Below, in pieces: positions 1 through 11,335 of a DNA stretch of 64,000 nt. A model generated the notes under the pieces. The model ran no database searches. It worked only from the letters and a program-made list of their open reading frames with translations, and was not told the DNA's origin. This stretch comes from Karalla daura (taxonomy: Eukaryota > Chordata > Actinopteri > Chaetodontiformes > Leiognathidae). Every line of letters begins with the position of its first letter. The stretch's first letter is position 1. Made by a program: the position numbers and the translations under genes. Where the stretch lies: contig CM055188.1 in assembly GCA_029224185.1 (NCBI GenBank), positions 7,488,497 through 7,552,496 of the forward strand, written 5' to 3'.

Positions 1-195
1 ATATTGCCTTGAATGAAAAATGTTTCCTAAAAATAGCTTTTTGCAATACACCATGACAGAAAAGAAATTAATCAGACTTTTGGTGACATTGCATTCATTC
101 CATTTGGACATACTGATACATACTGACATAAAATATTAATAATAGAACTCTTTTATTAAAGTTTTTAATTTTTAGTATATATCAGTTATGTTGGG

Positions 196-254
196 TGTGT
201 GCGTGCGTCTGTGTGTGTGTGTGCATGTGCATGGGGGGGGTGGGGGTGGGGGGG
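196..254 (+). repeat. GT-rich microsatellite running into G-runs
   Basis: An imperfect GT tract is followed by three G runs of 8, 5 and 7 bases (233-240, 242-246, 248-254), separated by single T residues. The long runs can be split into four G-tracts, so this strand could form a G-quadruplex. That is inferred from base pattern only. Confidence 0.8.
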
Positions 255-2690
255 CAAGCAGGATCAAGGCATATAGAAAGTTGAGTTCATACAACTTGTA
301 ATTTCTTTTCAGCTATGGAAAATGGAATCATTTCAAGTAGATGAAAGGAAATTGAAACCAAGGGTGTGCTTAGCTTCCTCCATTTTACTCTCAAATTGAA
401 AATGATAACCTAATACTACTTTTGGATTCTCCCCAGGTCAGTGTGCTGACACTGATGTCACAGATGACTTTATTTCGCCTCACACAAGTCGAGCGGTCAC
501 ACCGCTGTCGGGTTCAGGGTCTCTCAGCTCCTGTCTGGTTGCTGCTGCTCACTCTGGAGCTTGGTGACTCCACCCCTTGCTTCTCCCGCACTCTGCCAGG
601 TCTCCACTCCTTCCCCTACTAAAATACACAGAGTCCCCCAATTCCCCTGCAGCTGTTGCCGGACACACTGTCCGTCCTGCCCCCATGCAACAGCGTGCAC
701 CTGCGTGCCTCACCTCGCTTCACCTCCACAGATAATGAATCTGTAACATCATGTCTGTCTCATCTGTCTCATCTTTAAGTCAGCCACACATGCACACTGA
801 CAGTCATGGGACTGGAAAGAGTTCTGCGTGTGAGAACTCTAGTACTATAAGGATCGGGCTGATTTATTTATTTTTGTTGTATCTCTCTGTTTGAGTTGAG
901 TTTCAAGTTTCAGCCTCTTGTCTGACAAAAAGTCTTGTGCGGCATTATTTACAGACATACTGATTTGCCAGGTTTTGAGGTGCACCAACTGCAGTGCTCA
1001 GTGTAGCAATGAGTCCAGTCTTTATTAAACTTGTCATATTCTGATCATGTGTCTTCATGGAGACTATGAAAAGTCATTTGTTGTGGTGGACGTATGGTAT
1101 TTTGGAGGCTGCATGTTTTGTGTGCTGCTGAAATGTATTTATCTTAAAGGGCTGCTTCAGTATATGCTTTTATTTCAGAGTACAGTGTGGAGGTGTCTGG
1201 AATTCTCTCTCTGTCCTGCAGCCTTTAAACATTTATGTCTGCAGAATCTCAAATGATTTTTCTGTGAAGATAAGACTCAGTGAGGTGCAAAAGCACAAAG
1301 GATTTGTGAGCTCCTACAAGAGAAGCAGAGGTTTGGATGCAGGGTTTGAAATCTGCTTGACTCTGTGTGTTTTCGTGAAGCAGGAGTGCGAGAAAACAGC
1401 AAATGTGTTTGAAATTATAACAATGACTCACTTTTCTGTCATACATATCCATGAGTAATGGTGTTTATCACCATTTTAAATGTGCACAATGATTAGCAGA
1501 TCTAAATTGGTTATGAAGCGTAGGGTCACAGTGGGAGCCTTTAAATAACACAGTAGCCGCCTCGGGTTCTGTGTTGGGGCAGAGGAAGACAAACTCCTTA
1601 TGCTCTATAATTGTAAACACTGTCAACTCCATGCGCCTGCCATACTGAGGTTGTGCACGTCACACCAGAGGATTACTGGGTCATCTGGTAATGTTAGTAA
1701 TAACCGGGAGACATTGTAGCTGTGTAATGTGTGTGTGTAATTGTGTGATTCTGATCTCAGTATAACTTCTCTGTATTCAGAGTTTTAACTGATTTATATA
1801 AATGTTGCTAATAATTCTGAATGTGTAGATAAACATGCTGGCACTGTTGTCATTTACACGTGTACAGGAGCAGGCTGGATTGACTAAACTGCCTCAGTGG
1901 GTTTTACAGTTGTCTGTAGCAACAAGACTATTGCCCCTGTGGTGATACTCAACATACAGCGATGTCTCTACATACTTTAAAGTACACGTTTTCATCAAAT
2001 TGAAGATTTACAGCTGCTCGGTGGCTTTTACAGTTATCAGTTGATTGCAAACCTTAAGCACAAGGCTGACACAATGTTTCCTCATACCAGATCGGTGGTG
2101 AAGATGCTGGTGAATGACACATCTAGCTGACACAGAGAGGCTTAAGATTACTCACATGGTGAAAGTGAGGCCAGAAAGAGCTTGTTGTTACACTGCAAAA
2201 TGATCGACAAGGTTCACGATTGGTATCTGTGTGTGTTTATCAGAGGTTTGGAGTTGATAACAGTTACCCAGAGGGTTACAGGTTCTTCCTTGGTGCCAGC
2301 AGTCAAGACGGAAATGTCCTTGAACATGCCACTGAACCCCAACCGCTCCCAACTACAACAACTGCTGCATCGCGGTGTGTGAAAGTATGTCCCTGTGTGT
2401 TTAAATGTGATATGATCAAAATCATTGACAGCCTCCCTGAATTTAAGCTGTCTACCAGAGTAGTTTCTGGTGTTGTTGTTTCTGTTGAAGGGCTGAGTGG
2501 GAAGTGGATAACTTCAGGGCCATTGAAAAGTCAAGACAGCCACGAGTTTACTGATGAGCATCACTAGCCACTCTGGGGCTGATGTGCAGTGTTGGCTGTT
2601 TCATTCATTACTCATTCACAATTAGGCACCATTAGGGGTTCACCACCTCAGTAATTAAGCAGTATGATGGCAGCCACCTCTGACTCCTCA

Positions 2691-2722
<32 letters not shown>
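2691..2722. repeat. (CT)n(CA)n compound microsatellite
   Basis: About 18 bases of CT dinucleotides pass directly into about 14 bases of CA dinucleotides. Confidence 0.9.
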
Positions 2723-3387
2723 ATTGTTTTCAGTTGACAATATCTTAATCACATAGAAATGGAATCAATCAATTCAATTGGCTTTTGAGGTGAATTGCAA
2801 CATTTGGACCGTGGTTAAATGAAGAATCTTTAAGATCTGTGCATTTACTCTGTCGTGATCATATCAAAATGTTGGGGAATATTGACATAGGGAATCTGGA
2901 TCTCTTGTGTTTTTACAGTTTCTCAGAAGAGAAACAAACACATTAATCCACACAGTCCAGATGATGTTTCATGAAGCTAGCTGAATAAGTTTGGTAATAA
3001 ACATTGGTACACAAAGACTTCCTGTTTTTTTTCAGCAAGCATCTAGAATCCTGGCTGTAATGCAGATGCCTTGTTTTGAGCACAGAAGTGATGAAACTTG
3101 CTTTTGTCTTTTGCTTTTGTACTTGCTTTGCCTGTTCCAAGGAAAGATTTGGGGTCTGGATGTGGGGCAGAATCCTGGGAGACAGATATTTTACACCAGA
3201 TGCCTCTGCTGGTAGAGGCCCTGTCAAAGCCTCCGTAGAACAGTGATTAATGGACGGTGCTGAAAAGAAGCCAGTGGTGTAAATCCAAACCCTCAGCCTG
3301 TCAGATGTAATAAAATGACCAAATAGTGGGTGCTGCATACAGGCCAGGGCCAGTCAGTGTCCTGATACTTAAGACGTAATGAGAAGT

Positions 3388-3941
3388 CAGGGGTGACGCT
3401 AGAGGGTTGTTGGCAGTTGCTATAGCAACTCCAATAGCTTGGTATAGCTTACAGCAACCACTGAGCAACCCCAAAAAACTACTTTTTAAAAAAAAATACA
3501 CATACAAAATACTAATAATACAAAAACAAAAACGTACATCTATCATACAGTACAATAATGATTTTATAAATGCCGTAGTTGTAAATAAAATATTTTTTCA
3601 ATGTGAAATCGGATAGCGTGAGATCTTGCAAGATTGAAGAAATGTTTGTTTTTGGCTCTTTGATTGTGGATGTGGGAGAAAAATGGTTGTGAAAAAATCC
3701 CCGATGAGGATGAGGATCATCGCAATTGCCAGGATGATGTTGGCAACCGTTTCGATTTGGATATTTTATTGCGGCACTCTTATTTTTAAAGGGGAAGTAG
3801 GAAGTGCACTGCCTCGATGGACAGTCTGTGCTAGTTAATTCTAGTTAATTATTTATATATCCTGTTTTGACCGGCAACCCCTAGCACTCATACAGCAACT
3901 GCTAAGCAAATGCAATGAAAAAAATCTCAGCGTCGCCACTG
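3388..3941. mobile_element. hAT-like non-autonomous element (MITE), 554 bp
   Basis: The ends form an inverted repeat: CAGGGGTGACGCT at 3388-3400 and, read on the other strand, CAGTGGCGACGCT at 3929-3941 (11 of 13 identical). Ends of the form CAGNGG are typical of hAT-superfamily elements. The interior is AT-rich, has no transposase frame, and holds a perfect 16-bp palindrome (AGTTGCTATAGCAACT, 3415-3430). The flanking octamers (TGAGAAGT and ACCTCAGT) are not a clear 8-bp target duplication, so the superfamily call is tentative. Confidence 0.55.
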
Positions 3942-5691
3942 ACCTCAGTGCATCACTTACAAGCCTGCAGGAGACATGAGTCAGACCTCATGATGATGAT
4001 GATCTGTGTGCTTCCATCCTGCTGAAACCCTAAAAAACATCTTTTCCTTCTCAGTTTCTCCCCTAGTCCTGCTACAGACACCTAGATTTAAGGGTGAATT
4101 GTTCCTTTTGGCATAAGTGCTGATTTTGGAAAGCCACAGTGTTAACTTACAATTTCAATGTGACTTAATAAGCAATAGTAAGTTTTATTCTTCGTAATTT
4201 TAGTTGTAGGAGTTTAGCAGTTTTTTCCCAGCACATGCAGTATTATGCATACATGCAACCATGCATTTCACGCTCACAAAAAAGATCAGAGTAGAAGTAG
4301 AACAAAAGAGTTCCTAGTTGCCAATCTTAACTACCATTCAGAGAGATTCATCACTCATAGAGAAAGAACTGATTTGATTTTCATGCATTTTGGATTGTAC
4401 ATTTGGCCACAAGGGGCAGCACTTTGGTTGAAAAATCACATTCGTGCTTATACTTCCAGAAACTTGAGAAACAGAAACAGTCAAACTTGATGCAAATTAA
4501 GCAACGTGGATTGTTCGATCGAGCCTCGAGGCGTTCAGGGATATATCAATAGCATTGTGTTGATTTAAAGACATTATTGAAACTCAGCAGAGAACTACTT
4601 AACTTCACCTCATTACTGACCTCAATTATATACAATTTACTCAGAGATGGAGTTAAACAAGAACTGGTTAAGTTGCTGCCCATCTCTACAGGCAAATGAA
4701 GTTGACTCTCCGACTGTTGACCAGTGAACAATTTTGTCCTGTCTCATCATGGTCTGTGCTGGTATGCTCCTTGCCAGGAGACTAGCACATACAGACCATT
4801 ATCAGGAATAGTTTTTGGTATGGCAACCAGCTAAAACATATGAAGTAATAGTACTGTGTTTCAACAGCTTTGCTTTCAAAGATTTATGTTTTCTACTATT
4901 TCTACTATTTTCTACTATTTTTCTCTATTAAAACCTCATCCTTGTCAAGGCAGAATATGACTTATGCACTTTTTAAATAATTTTCTAAGCTGAAGCTATT
5001 TATCATGGATTTGAATGACAAGAAACTAAGGCAGTGCAGAAATGCAAAATGAAACAAGACTTCCTTGTAAAAGCAAATATTCTTAATGATGAAGATTTCC
5101 TATTTCAAAATGCATTATACAGGGCCACACACATCCCTAGCTACTGCCTCAACCGCCCAGTGGGGAAATCTGCTTTAACAAGACAAGTAACAAGGTTATG
5201 ATCACAAACAAGATTGCAAGAAATCCTATTAACATTCAGTCTACACAAGCCAACAGGGATACTTAGATTGTATTTGTTTGTCAGTGCACTGGGAGCTTAT
5301 GATGCTGTTATTTATATACAGTAACTGTCCCATTTGGTCAACTTAGAAGTCATGAGGAACAAGAAAGACGCAATATGTTTGGTGTGATTTTAGACACAAT
5401 GCAGTGAGCATGCTGCTCTGAAATGTGAGCAAGATAAGCAACACAGTGAGCAGGCCCCTCCCCAGAGAGAAAAAAATGGTGAACGCAAAACACAACACAA
5501 TGCAGTAATGAGCAGCTGGAGCTGCCTGAACAGCAGGAAAACCTCAACCTGCAGTGCACAGGAGAGATACCGGCAGAGGAACTTGTGCTATGGCTGAAGA
5601 ATTCTGTGGTAGTTTTGCAGTCTCCTGAATGTCTGTGTGCTGAGCAGGGCAGGCAACAAGGTTGCAGCTGTGGTCGGCGCCTGTTGTTTAC
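3942..5691. other. non-coding stretch between two DNA elements
   Basis: No gene is seen. It contains a dispersed repeat copy (4339-4560) and a short tandem repeat of a TTTCTACTA-like unit, about three copies at 4891-4920. The rest is AT-rich and unremarkable. Confidence 0.6.
4339..4560 (+). repeat. dispersed repeat family D, copy 1
   Basis: About 220 bp that recurs at 63764-63980 (same strand) and 31295-31466 (opposite strand). Shared landmarks, in order, are GATTCATCACTCA, AAGAACTGATT, GGCCACAAGGGGCAGCACT, GGTTGAAAAAT and TGGATTGTTC, followed by a GCCTCG-containing segment. The three copies differ substantially, so they are old. No coding frame is conserved among them. The class is unknown to me. 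Confidence 0.75.
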
Positions 5692-5695
5692 TTAA

Positions 5696-6762
5696 CATTA
5701 GAACTGCCAACAATGCAGTACCTCCTAGAACCGCTGTGAGGTCATTTTGACCTCGCAGCACTGCAGGCTTTATAATTGCAAATTATAAGTGTGCTACTGA
5801 AATAATTAGACTTTTTATTTTTCAAAAGATCAGGTAAAAGTGAATTAAATAACATAACACCAGAATTTTATGAATTTTGCCACATTAGAAGTTATTTTAT
5901 TTTAGTAATATAACAACACTTCTTGAATAGCTCTCCTATGCCATCCTTTCCAGTCTCCTGCATCAACTTGCAGTGGCTGAATTGATCCTGAAGAGCATAA
6001 ATAATTGTATTAGTTTAGTTAGAAATCTAACTGTGGTAGCAACAATATGGTAATCATGACTTTGTCTATATTGCCTGTGTGTATGAAAGAGAGAGAGACG
6101 CTTGCTTTGGCAATGTACAGTGTTACATCATGCCAATAAAGCCTTTTGAATTGAATTGAACTGAAATGAATTGAAATGAATTGACAGAGAGAGAGTCCTG
6201 CATCTCCAGAACCTGCTCCCAAAGTCAGTGAAGATGTGGGCAGAGGCTGTGTAGGTGGAGCTTGCTCAATATTGATAGAATAGAAAAACTGAATTAGAGC
6301 TTGACTTTGTCAGCAAATTTGAAAAGTTGCAGATATAGTATTTATACTTAGACATAAAATGGCATTATGAGGCAAATATATGACATAATTCGAGAAATAA
6401 CAAGAGCTTTATGTTTTGGTTGCCTAGCAACCGTTCCACTAATGTATCTTTTTGAAAAGTGTGTGTGTGCCTATGTATGAATGTGTGGCACTACTGTAAA
6501 GTGTTTTTAGCTGTCTATCTGACTGGACGTAAGATGTATATGGCTCTATAAATGAAGTCTAAATGACCTCTGTGCGGTTCTAGGTAAACCTACTCTTTTT
6601 TTCTCTCTCTTTTATTCCAGAAACACCAAAACGCATCAGATGGTGAAGAACACATGTTTAGGAAAAGTTACCGAGCGACAGACGTAGGGTTTTTACACAG
6701 ATACATGAGTTACATGCATTTCAAAGGAGAGAGGTCAAAATTACCTCACGGCGGTTCTAGTG
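5696..6762. mobile_element. piggyBac-like non-autonomous element, 1067 bp, with TTAA target duplications
   Basis: The element is flanked on both sides by TTAA (5692-5695 and 6763-6766), the target duplication diagnostic of the piggyBac superfamily. The 13-bp terminal inverted repeats are CATTAGAACTGCC (left) and, on the other strand, CACTAGAACCGCC (right), 11 of 13 identical. A longer inverted pair lies further in: 5725-5754 matches 6731-6760. At the right end this longer motif overlaps the terminal repeat, while at the left it lies about 30 bp inside. No transposase frame remains. The interior contains a LINE 3' tail fragment (6085-6184), suggesting nested insertion or capture. Confidence 0.75.
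6085..6184 (+). repeat. LINE 3'-tail fragment with ATTGA-type repeats
   Basis: GCCAATAAAGCCTTTTGAATTG is followed by degenerate ATTGA/AATGA pentamers up to 6184. Fish non-LTR retrotransposons commonly end with CCAATAAAG followed by pentanucleotide tails of this kind. Only the tail is present, and it lies inside the piggyBac-like element. Confidence 0.45.
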
Positions 6763-6766
6763 TTAA

Positions 6767-9621
6767 AATCCCAAGTATACACGATGTGTATCAAACAGAT
6801 GGGAAAGGCCTGTTAGGCTCTCCATGTTGGTTCTGATATTGTGTCAGAAAATGTGCGTCAGGAGTGATGATTCACTTCTGTCCTTAGCTTCTAGCATTCA
6901 ATCTTCCAGCATTCTCATATGCTATTTGCACAGGTTGCCTCTGAGGTGGTAGATAATGTGCAGTCTCAATGACTCAAGGCAAGGTGCCTTGAGTCAGGTG
7001 AGTGCTCATGGAGCAGTCGGGGTTTGTCCGCTCTCTCTATCAAATCCGTGGCCTTCTGTTTACAAGTCTAATTTTCCAATTTAAGGCCACAACTGCCTAC
7101 GTTGTGAAGTGAGTGATCCTACTCGCTGCAGGTGCACTATTGTTAAAAAAAACCTGATCATGCCATTTGATGGACTTGGACTGGATGGTGAACTGGCTGC
7201 TAGACTTGATAACAGTCTGGAAGGCTGCTCAGGTTTGTGGCTCTGCTGGGTGAACTAGGGGTAAAAACAAAACCCTGAAAAACTAAAACTCATTATGCAT
7301 AAACAGGAGTCACTGTCAAGTTTCAAATTTCCTAGCCTCTTTTCTTTGAATCTTTGCTCCCTCTGGTCTTGTTTTCTGTGAATATGAATGCTTAATTTTG
7401 ACATCTTTGTTTACTTCAGCATGCTCTGTGTTTTCATTGGTTACCTTCTGGCTACCCATTGTTTCTCTGTCTCATCCTCCAAATGTTTTCAACGCCCACA
7501 GATCTCACAGACATCTGCCTTGACAGCCTCAGCTTTACCGCTATGTTATATATTATTGTTTTTGTCAACTGCTAGGCAATCGTTAGACAAGTCACGGTAT
7601 CAACAATACCTTAAAAACATCACTTGAGGATGTTATTCCAAGATTTTATTCCAATAAATGCTGCATATGTTCCGTAATCCAGTGTTTACTGCCACATGCC
7701 AGCTTCTTAACTATTCTCTTTTGTCTCATGATTTTAGGTTTACTCATGTTAAAGAGGTGGTTTTGCACACACCGTGTTGTGTTCCTTGCAGGGGTGTTTT
7801 GGATGCTGTCCTGATCCTCCACCTCTGTCCCTCTGTCCTGCTCAGAGCCTCTGAAGATGATTGTGTGAAGGGATGAAAGCTAGGTTGTGTAAGCAGTGCT
7901 GTCTGGTAGCTTTGTGCTTCAACAGAGGTGGTCATGTTTCGGAGGTGTTTTTTGTTTATATGTATTTGTGTCTTGTCTGTCCTACATAAGCACTTAACAA
8001 GACCCTTTTTATCATGAAAGAATGACAATAAAGACCAGAGTGATTTTATTTTCACATTCAGTGTATGCATGTGTGTATGTAATTTTGTCATAAAAAGAAG
8101 ATGAAGATTCTCTGTCACCTCTGATGTCTCTTTAAGTTTCCATCTGTGATTAGTGACACACACTTTGACTGCAAGCCGTGAGAAGTGTGAAGCAGTGGGC
8201 AGCCAGGCTGCAGTGCCTGGGGAACAATGAGGGGTTACGTCTGTGGCTTCAAGGCCCTTGAGCTGTGGGTGGTGAGCAGATTTGGAAGAGAGCACTGCTC
8301 ACCCACTGCATCCACCTATAGTTTTCCTGGCACTATAAAACAATTTAAAAACCATTTTACTTTGAGGACTAAGTTTCTTTTGAAGCATGTTAAATGCACT
8401 TTCCCCAGTGGGATCACCTCTCTCACTGGTTGTCTTAATATATCTGTTTAAACAGATGATGAGATTTTGATGTTTGTCAACAGTCTCACACACTTAAGTT
8501 CACTCATATGCACAAATGAATTAACTATCCCACTCACACCTCTCCAGTTTAAATGGTTTTGGTGTGAGGTATTGATCTCTGGATGCTCTCACCCCTACTG
8601 TGTTGGAGTCGAGTGTGAAATCCAATACAGCAAAGCTATTTTAACTCTGTATGTAGGTGAGCTGCTTATGAGAATTAGCTCTATGCACCAAATAGGTGCA
8701 GAGGTGTAGGAAGGAAATCAAAGCATTTGTTTGTATCGATCAGTCCTCACACAGCTGCAGATGCACACTGTTTGTCTTGCATAAGACCAAAATGCAAATA
8801 ATCAGAGATTTTTTTAAATTCCTCAATCAAGACCAAGGCAACACTGTCAAATTACTTTGGGCTTTGTGTTGAGACAATTCATAGTTTTTAAATAATTTTC
8901 TTCCTCTACCTAAAATCATGCAGAATCAGATTATCCCATTCCCCTCACTGACACATTGTGATTACACTTCTGGCTGACTTAATTACGTTCATTCCTTCTC
9001 CATTTGCTCCTCACTGCAATAAGTTAAATTAAGATAAGTGAACTGGCTGATTAACTCCACCTCCTGCTGTTAATTAGGATTAGTGTGCACATCAGATATG
9101 GTGATGACAACAAATCTGCTGACTGAAATTACACCCAGGATTTCAGGTATTACATGAAGCAAATGCAACACTTGAGCAATTAGCAATTTAGCAAATTTTG
9201 CAAGTGTGTTGTGAAAATGTGATTTGAAGTAGAGATGTATTTATCTTCCAATGAAGATAAGGTGACTATTTCTACATCTGTAAGCATGACTCAATGATTA
9301 TCATCCTGAGGCAATAAGGTATCGTTTCTTTTGTCTGACAACTCTATTGCCAGACCTCACAGTAAAATGTGTGCCTGAAGATTTTTCCATCAGATCCCAT
9401 GGATTTGTTGATGCTGTAGGCAGTGTTGGTTCCTTTCCTGCAGTGTGAGTTAACTGCAAATACTGAAGTAAAACCTCCCTAGACTGACTAGCTTTAAAGT
9501 AACTACTGCTGGGTAAAAAAAGAGAAAGGGAAATTGTCCTTACATCTAAACCTGATGTCTGGAAAAAAAAAAAGAAAATCCATTGACCAAAGTAATGATT
9601 GACTAATCCAATGATCAAAAC
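6767..9621. other. non-coding stretch, possible regulatory block near 8.9-9.1 kb
   Basis: No gene is recognised. A 183-codon open frame on the minus strand (7744-8295) is rich in Ser, Thr and His, has no domain, and is probably chance. A CAG/GTGAGT donor at 6993-6999 follows an acceptor-like site at about 6931, but all three frames between them contain stops. The AT-rich block 8870-9140 carries several TAAT/ATTA homeodomain-type cores. Confidence 0.5.
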
Positions 9622-9656
9622 CTCTCTCTCTATACATATATATATCTATCTATCTA

Positions 9657-9711
<55 letters not shown>
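9622..9711. repeat. compound microsatellite (CT)(TATC)(TA)(GA)
   Basis: A CT run is followed by short TATC repeats, a pure TA run of about 28 bases and a GA run of about 23 bases. The outer CT and GA blocks are complementary, so the locus is a self-complementary microsatellite that could fold back on itself. Confidence 0.9.
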
Positions 9712-10611
9712 CTTACATATGTTGTGTATTTCCCCTTCTGACCAGAGATGCTGCCTTTGAGCTTGGATCTCAGCTATTGCCCACCTGCGTCTTTTGAGCC
9801 CTGCAGAGATTTTGTGTGTAATACAAACATTTTAGATGCATTACTTTTGCTGCTTAGAAATGCTTCTAAAGCCTTAATTAAAATGATCTTCGCACAACAG
9901 CAACATAGTTAATAGTTAATAGATTTTTTGGATTACAGGCTTTTCAGATGCTTTGGTTCAGATTCATATATCCAGTATGGTTTGCATGAATAAAAATATG
10001 TTATTTACTGAAAAGGAAAATATTCTTGTGAGGTTTAGAGTAGTGTGTCTCTTCAAATGAGCTATGTCAAATTTAGAGGCAAAACTCCTAAAGCATACAT
10101 ATAATGTTTTGGGGACAAAAACAATTTGTTATGCTTTGTCCTTATTTGCTTATTTTTGCTCTTTTAATGCATCCAGTATTTCATGGATATTCCCAGCCAA
10201 TCACATTGGCCTACACACATTTTCAATTTATTATTCAAGCTCAAGGACAGAATAGTCATGGTGGCTTAGCTCTGGCATTAACCCTACAGTTAAAACGTCT
10301 GAGTTTCCATTAACCTACACAAAAGAACCACCCTACTAATTTTCACAGCTCCACTTTAGCAATAATTGATATTCATGATGTGTGTTCCTGCAGCTGCAAT
10401 TTATATTCTGTGTACGAGAGCACAGGCCCGGTGGGTGGTTTAAACTACTTGTGGATGTGTGGCATATTTAAGTCAACAAATCAGTCCAATCCAAGGCGAC
10501 AATATAGCAATAAAAGTCTACTGGGAGATAGATGGGTGCATTCACCTGTGTTTAATCTTATTGTTTGCTTTAGTTTTTCTTTGACTGCTGCTCAGTGTAA
10601 AATCATTTTCA

Positions 10612-10650
<39 letters not shown>

Positions 10651-10676
10651 ATAGATATAGATATAGATATAGATAT
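10612..10676. repeat. (TATC)n followed by (AGATAT)n, self-complementary
   Basis: About ten TATC tetramers pass into about four AGATAT hexamers of complementary sense, giving an imperfect hairpin. An open frame reads through the tract as repeating Tyr-Leu-Ser-Ile and then Tyr-Arg. This is a repeat artefact, not a protein. Confidence 0.9.
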
Positions 10677-10745
10677 GTATATATCATGTCTGTCGGTCTA
10701 AATTTTAATCAATAAATTAAGACCTGCTTTTTCTCTCTTACACAG

Positions 10746-10786
10746 ATACACCAGACAAAACGATCATACGGTTTGGCAGCCCACAG
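10746..10786 (+). CDS. candidate 41-nt internal exon, gene unknown
   Basis: The segment sits between a strong acceptor (pyrimidine-rich TTTTTCTCTCTTACACAG) and a near-consensus donor (CAG/GTAGGT). With two bases completing a codon from an upstream exon it reads TPDKTIIRFGSPQ without a stop and ends in phase 0. The length is typical of small neuronal microexons. I do not recognise the peptide, and no flanking exon can be tied to it. It lies only about 70 bp after a microsatellite, consistent with an intronic setting. The alternative is a chance pairing of splice-like motifs, and only a protein or RNA match would settle it. Confidence 0.4.
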
Positions 10787-11335
10787 GTAGGTCAATACTA
10801 ATCTACACATATTTTAAGTGGGACTGAGGGAAAAAAACAAAAAAAAACCCAAAACAAAATACAAGGCTTGTTTTGTTATTTTTTATTTGAAACATGGTGC
10901 CACAAGCTACAATCTCACCACTCGCTGTACCTGGAAACACGATTGGTGCATCAATACAACTTAAAACAAAGCTTAAAACAAACCTCTGAAGCAGATGATT
11001 CTAATGGAAATAATAACTTAGGTTTAGTTGATGCATCTTACTATGGGTTATTCTGCCATCAGCAATTTTACAAGTTAGACATATTAGGGGACCACTCCAC
11101 TTTGCCACTAGCAATATGGCGGTGAGGTTGACGTATACTGCTAGTCTGTAGTGTGCTAGTCTCAGACAAGGCCACTTATATTAGATGTTGAAGGTTTAAC
11201 GGAGAGTGGGAATGTTACGTATTACATATTTCAATACATTAAAAAAATCAGTTTCATTCAGTCTTTCTTTCAGCCATACATTGGAATTGCACGCCATGCA
11301 TCATTAAAATATGGCACGTCCTCTCAAGAAGGTGT

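Larger units (their letters stand above)
1..3387. other. non-coding stretch, no gene seen
   Basis: No convincing coding region is visible. Short open frames on both strands have biased, non-protein-like translations. Apart from the GT/G-rich tract (196-254) and a CT/CA microsatellite (2691-2722), I see no repeat structure. An acceptor-like site with a good pyrimidine tract occurs near 3032, but no donor pairs with it. Confidence 0.6.

Noticed and set aside
6931..6999. Exon-like segment with acceptor and CAG/GTGAGT donor
   Set aside because: All three reading frames contain stops. It could only be a non-coding exon, for which there is no other evidence.
7744..8295. 183-codon minus-strand frame
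   Set aside because: No domain, no splice context and Ser/Thr/His-rich composition. A frame of this length can occur by chance in 64 kb.
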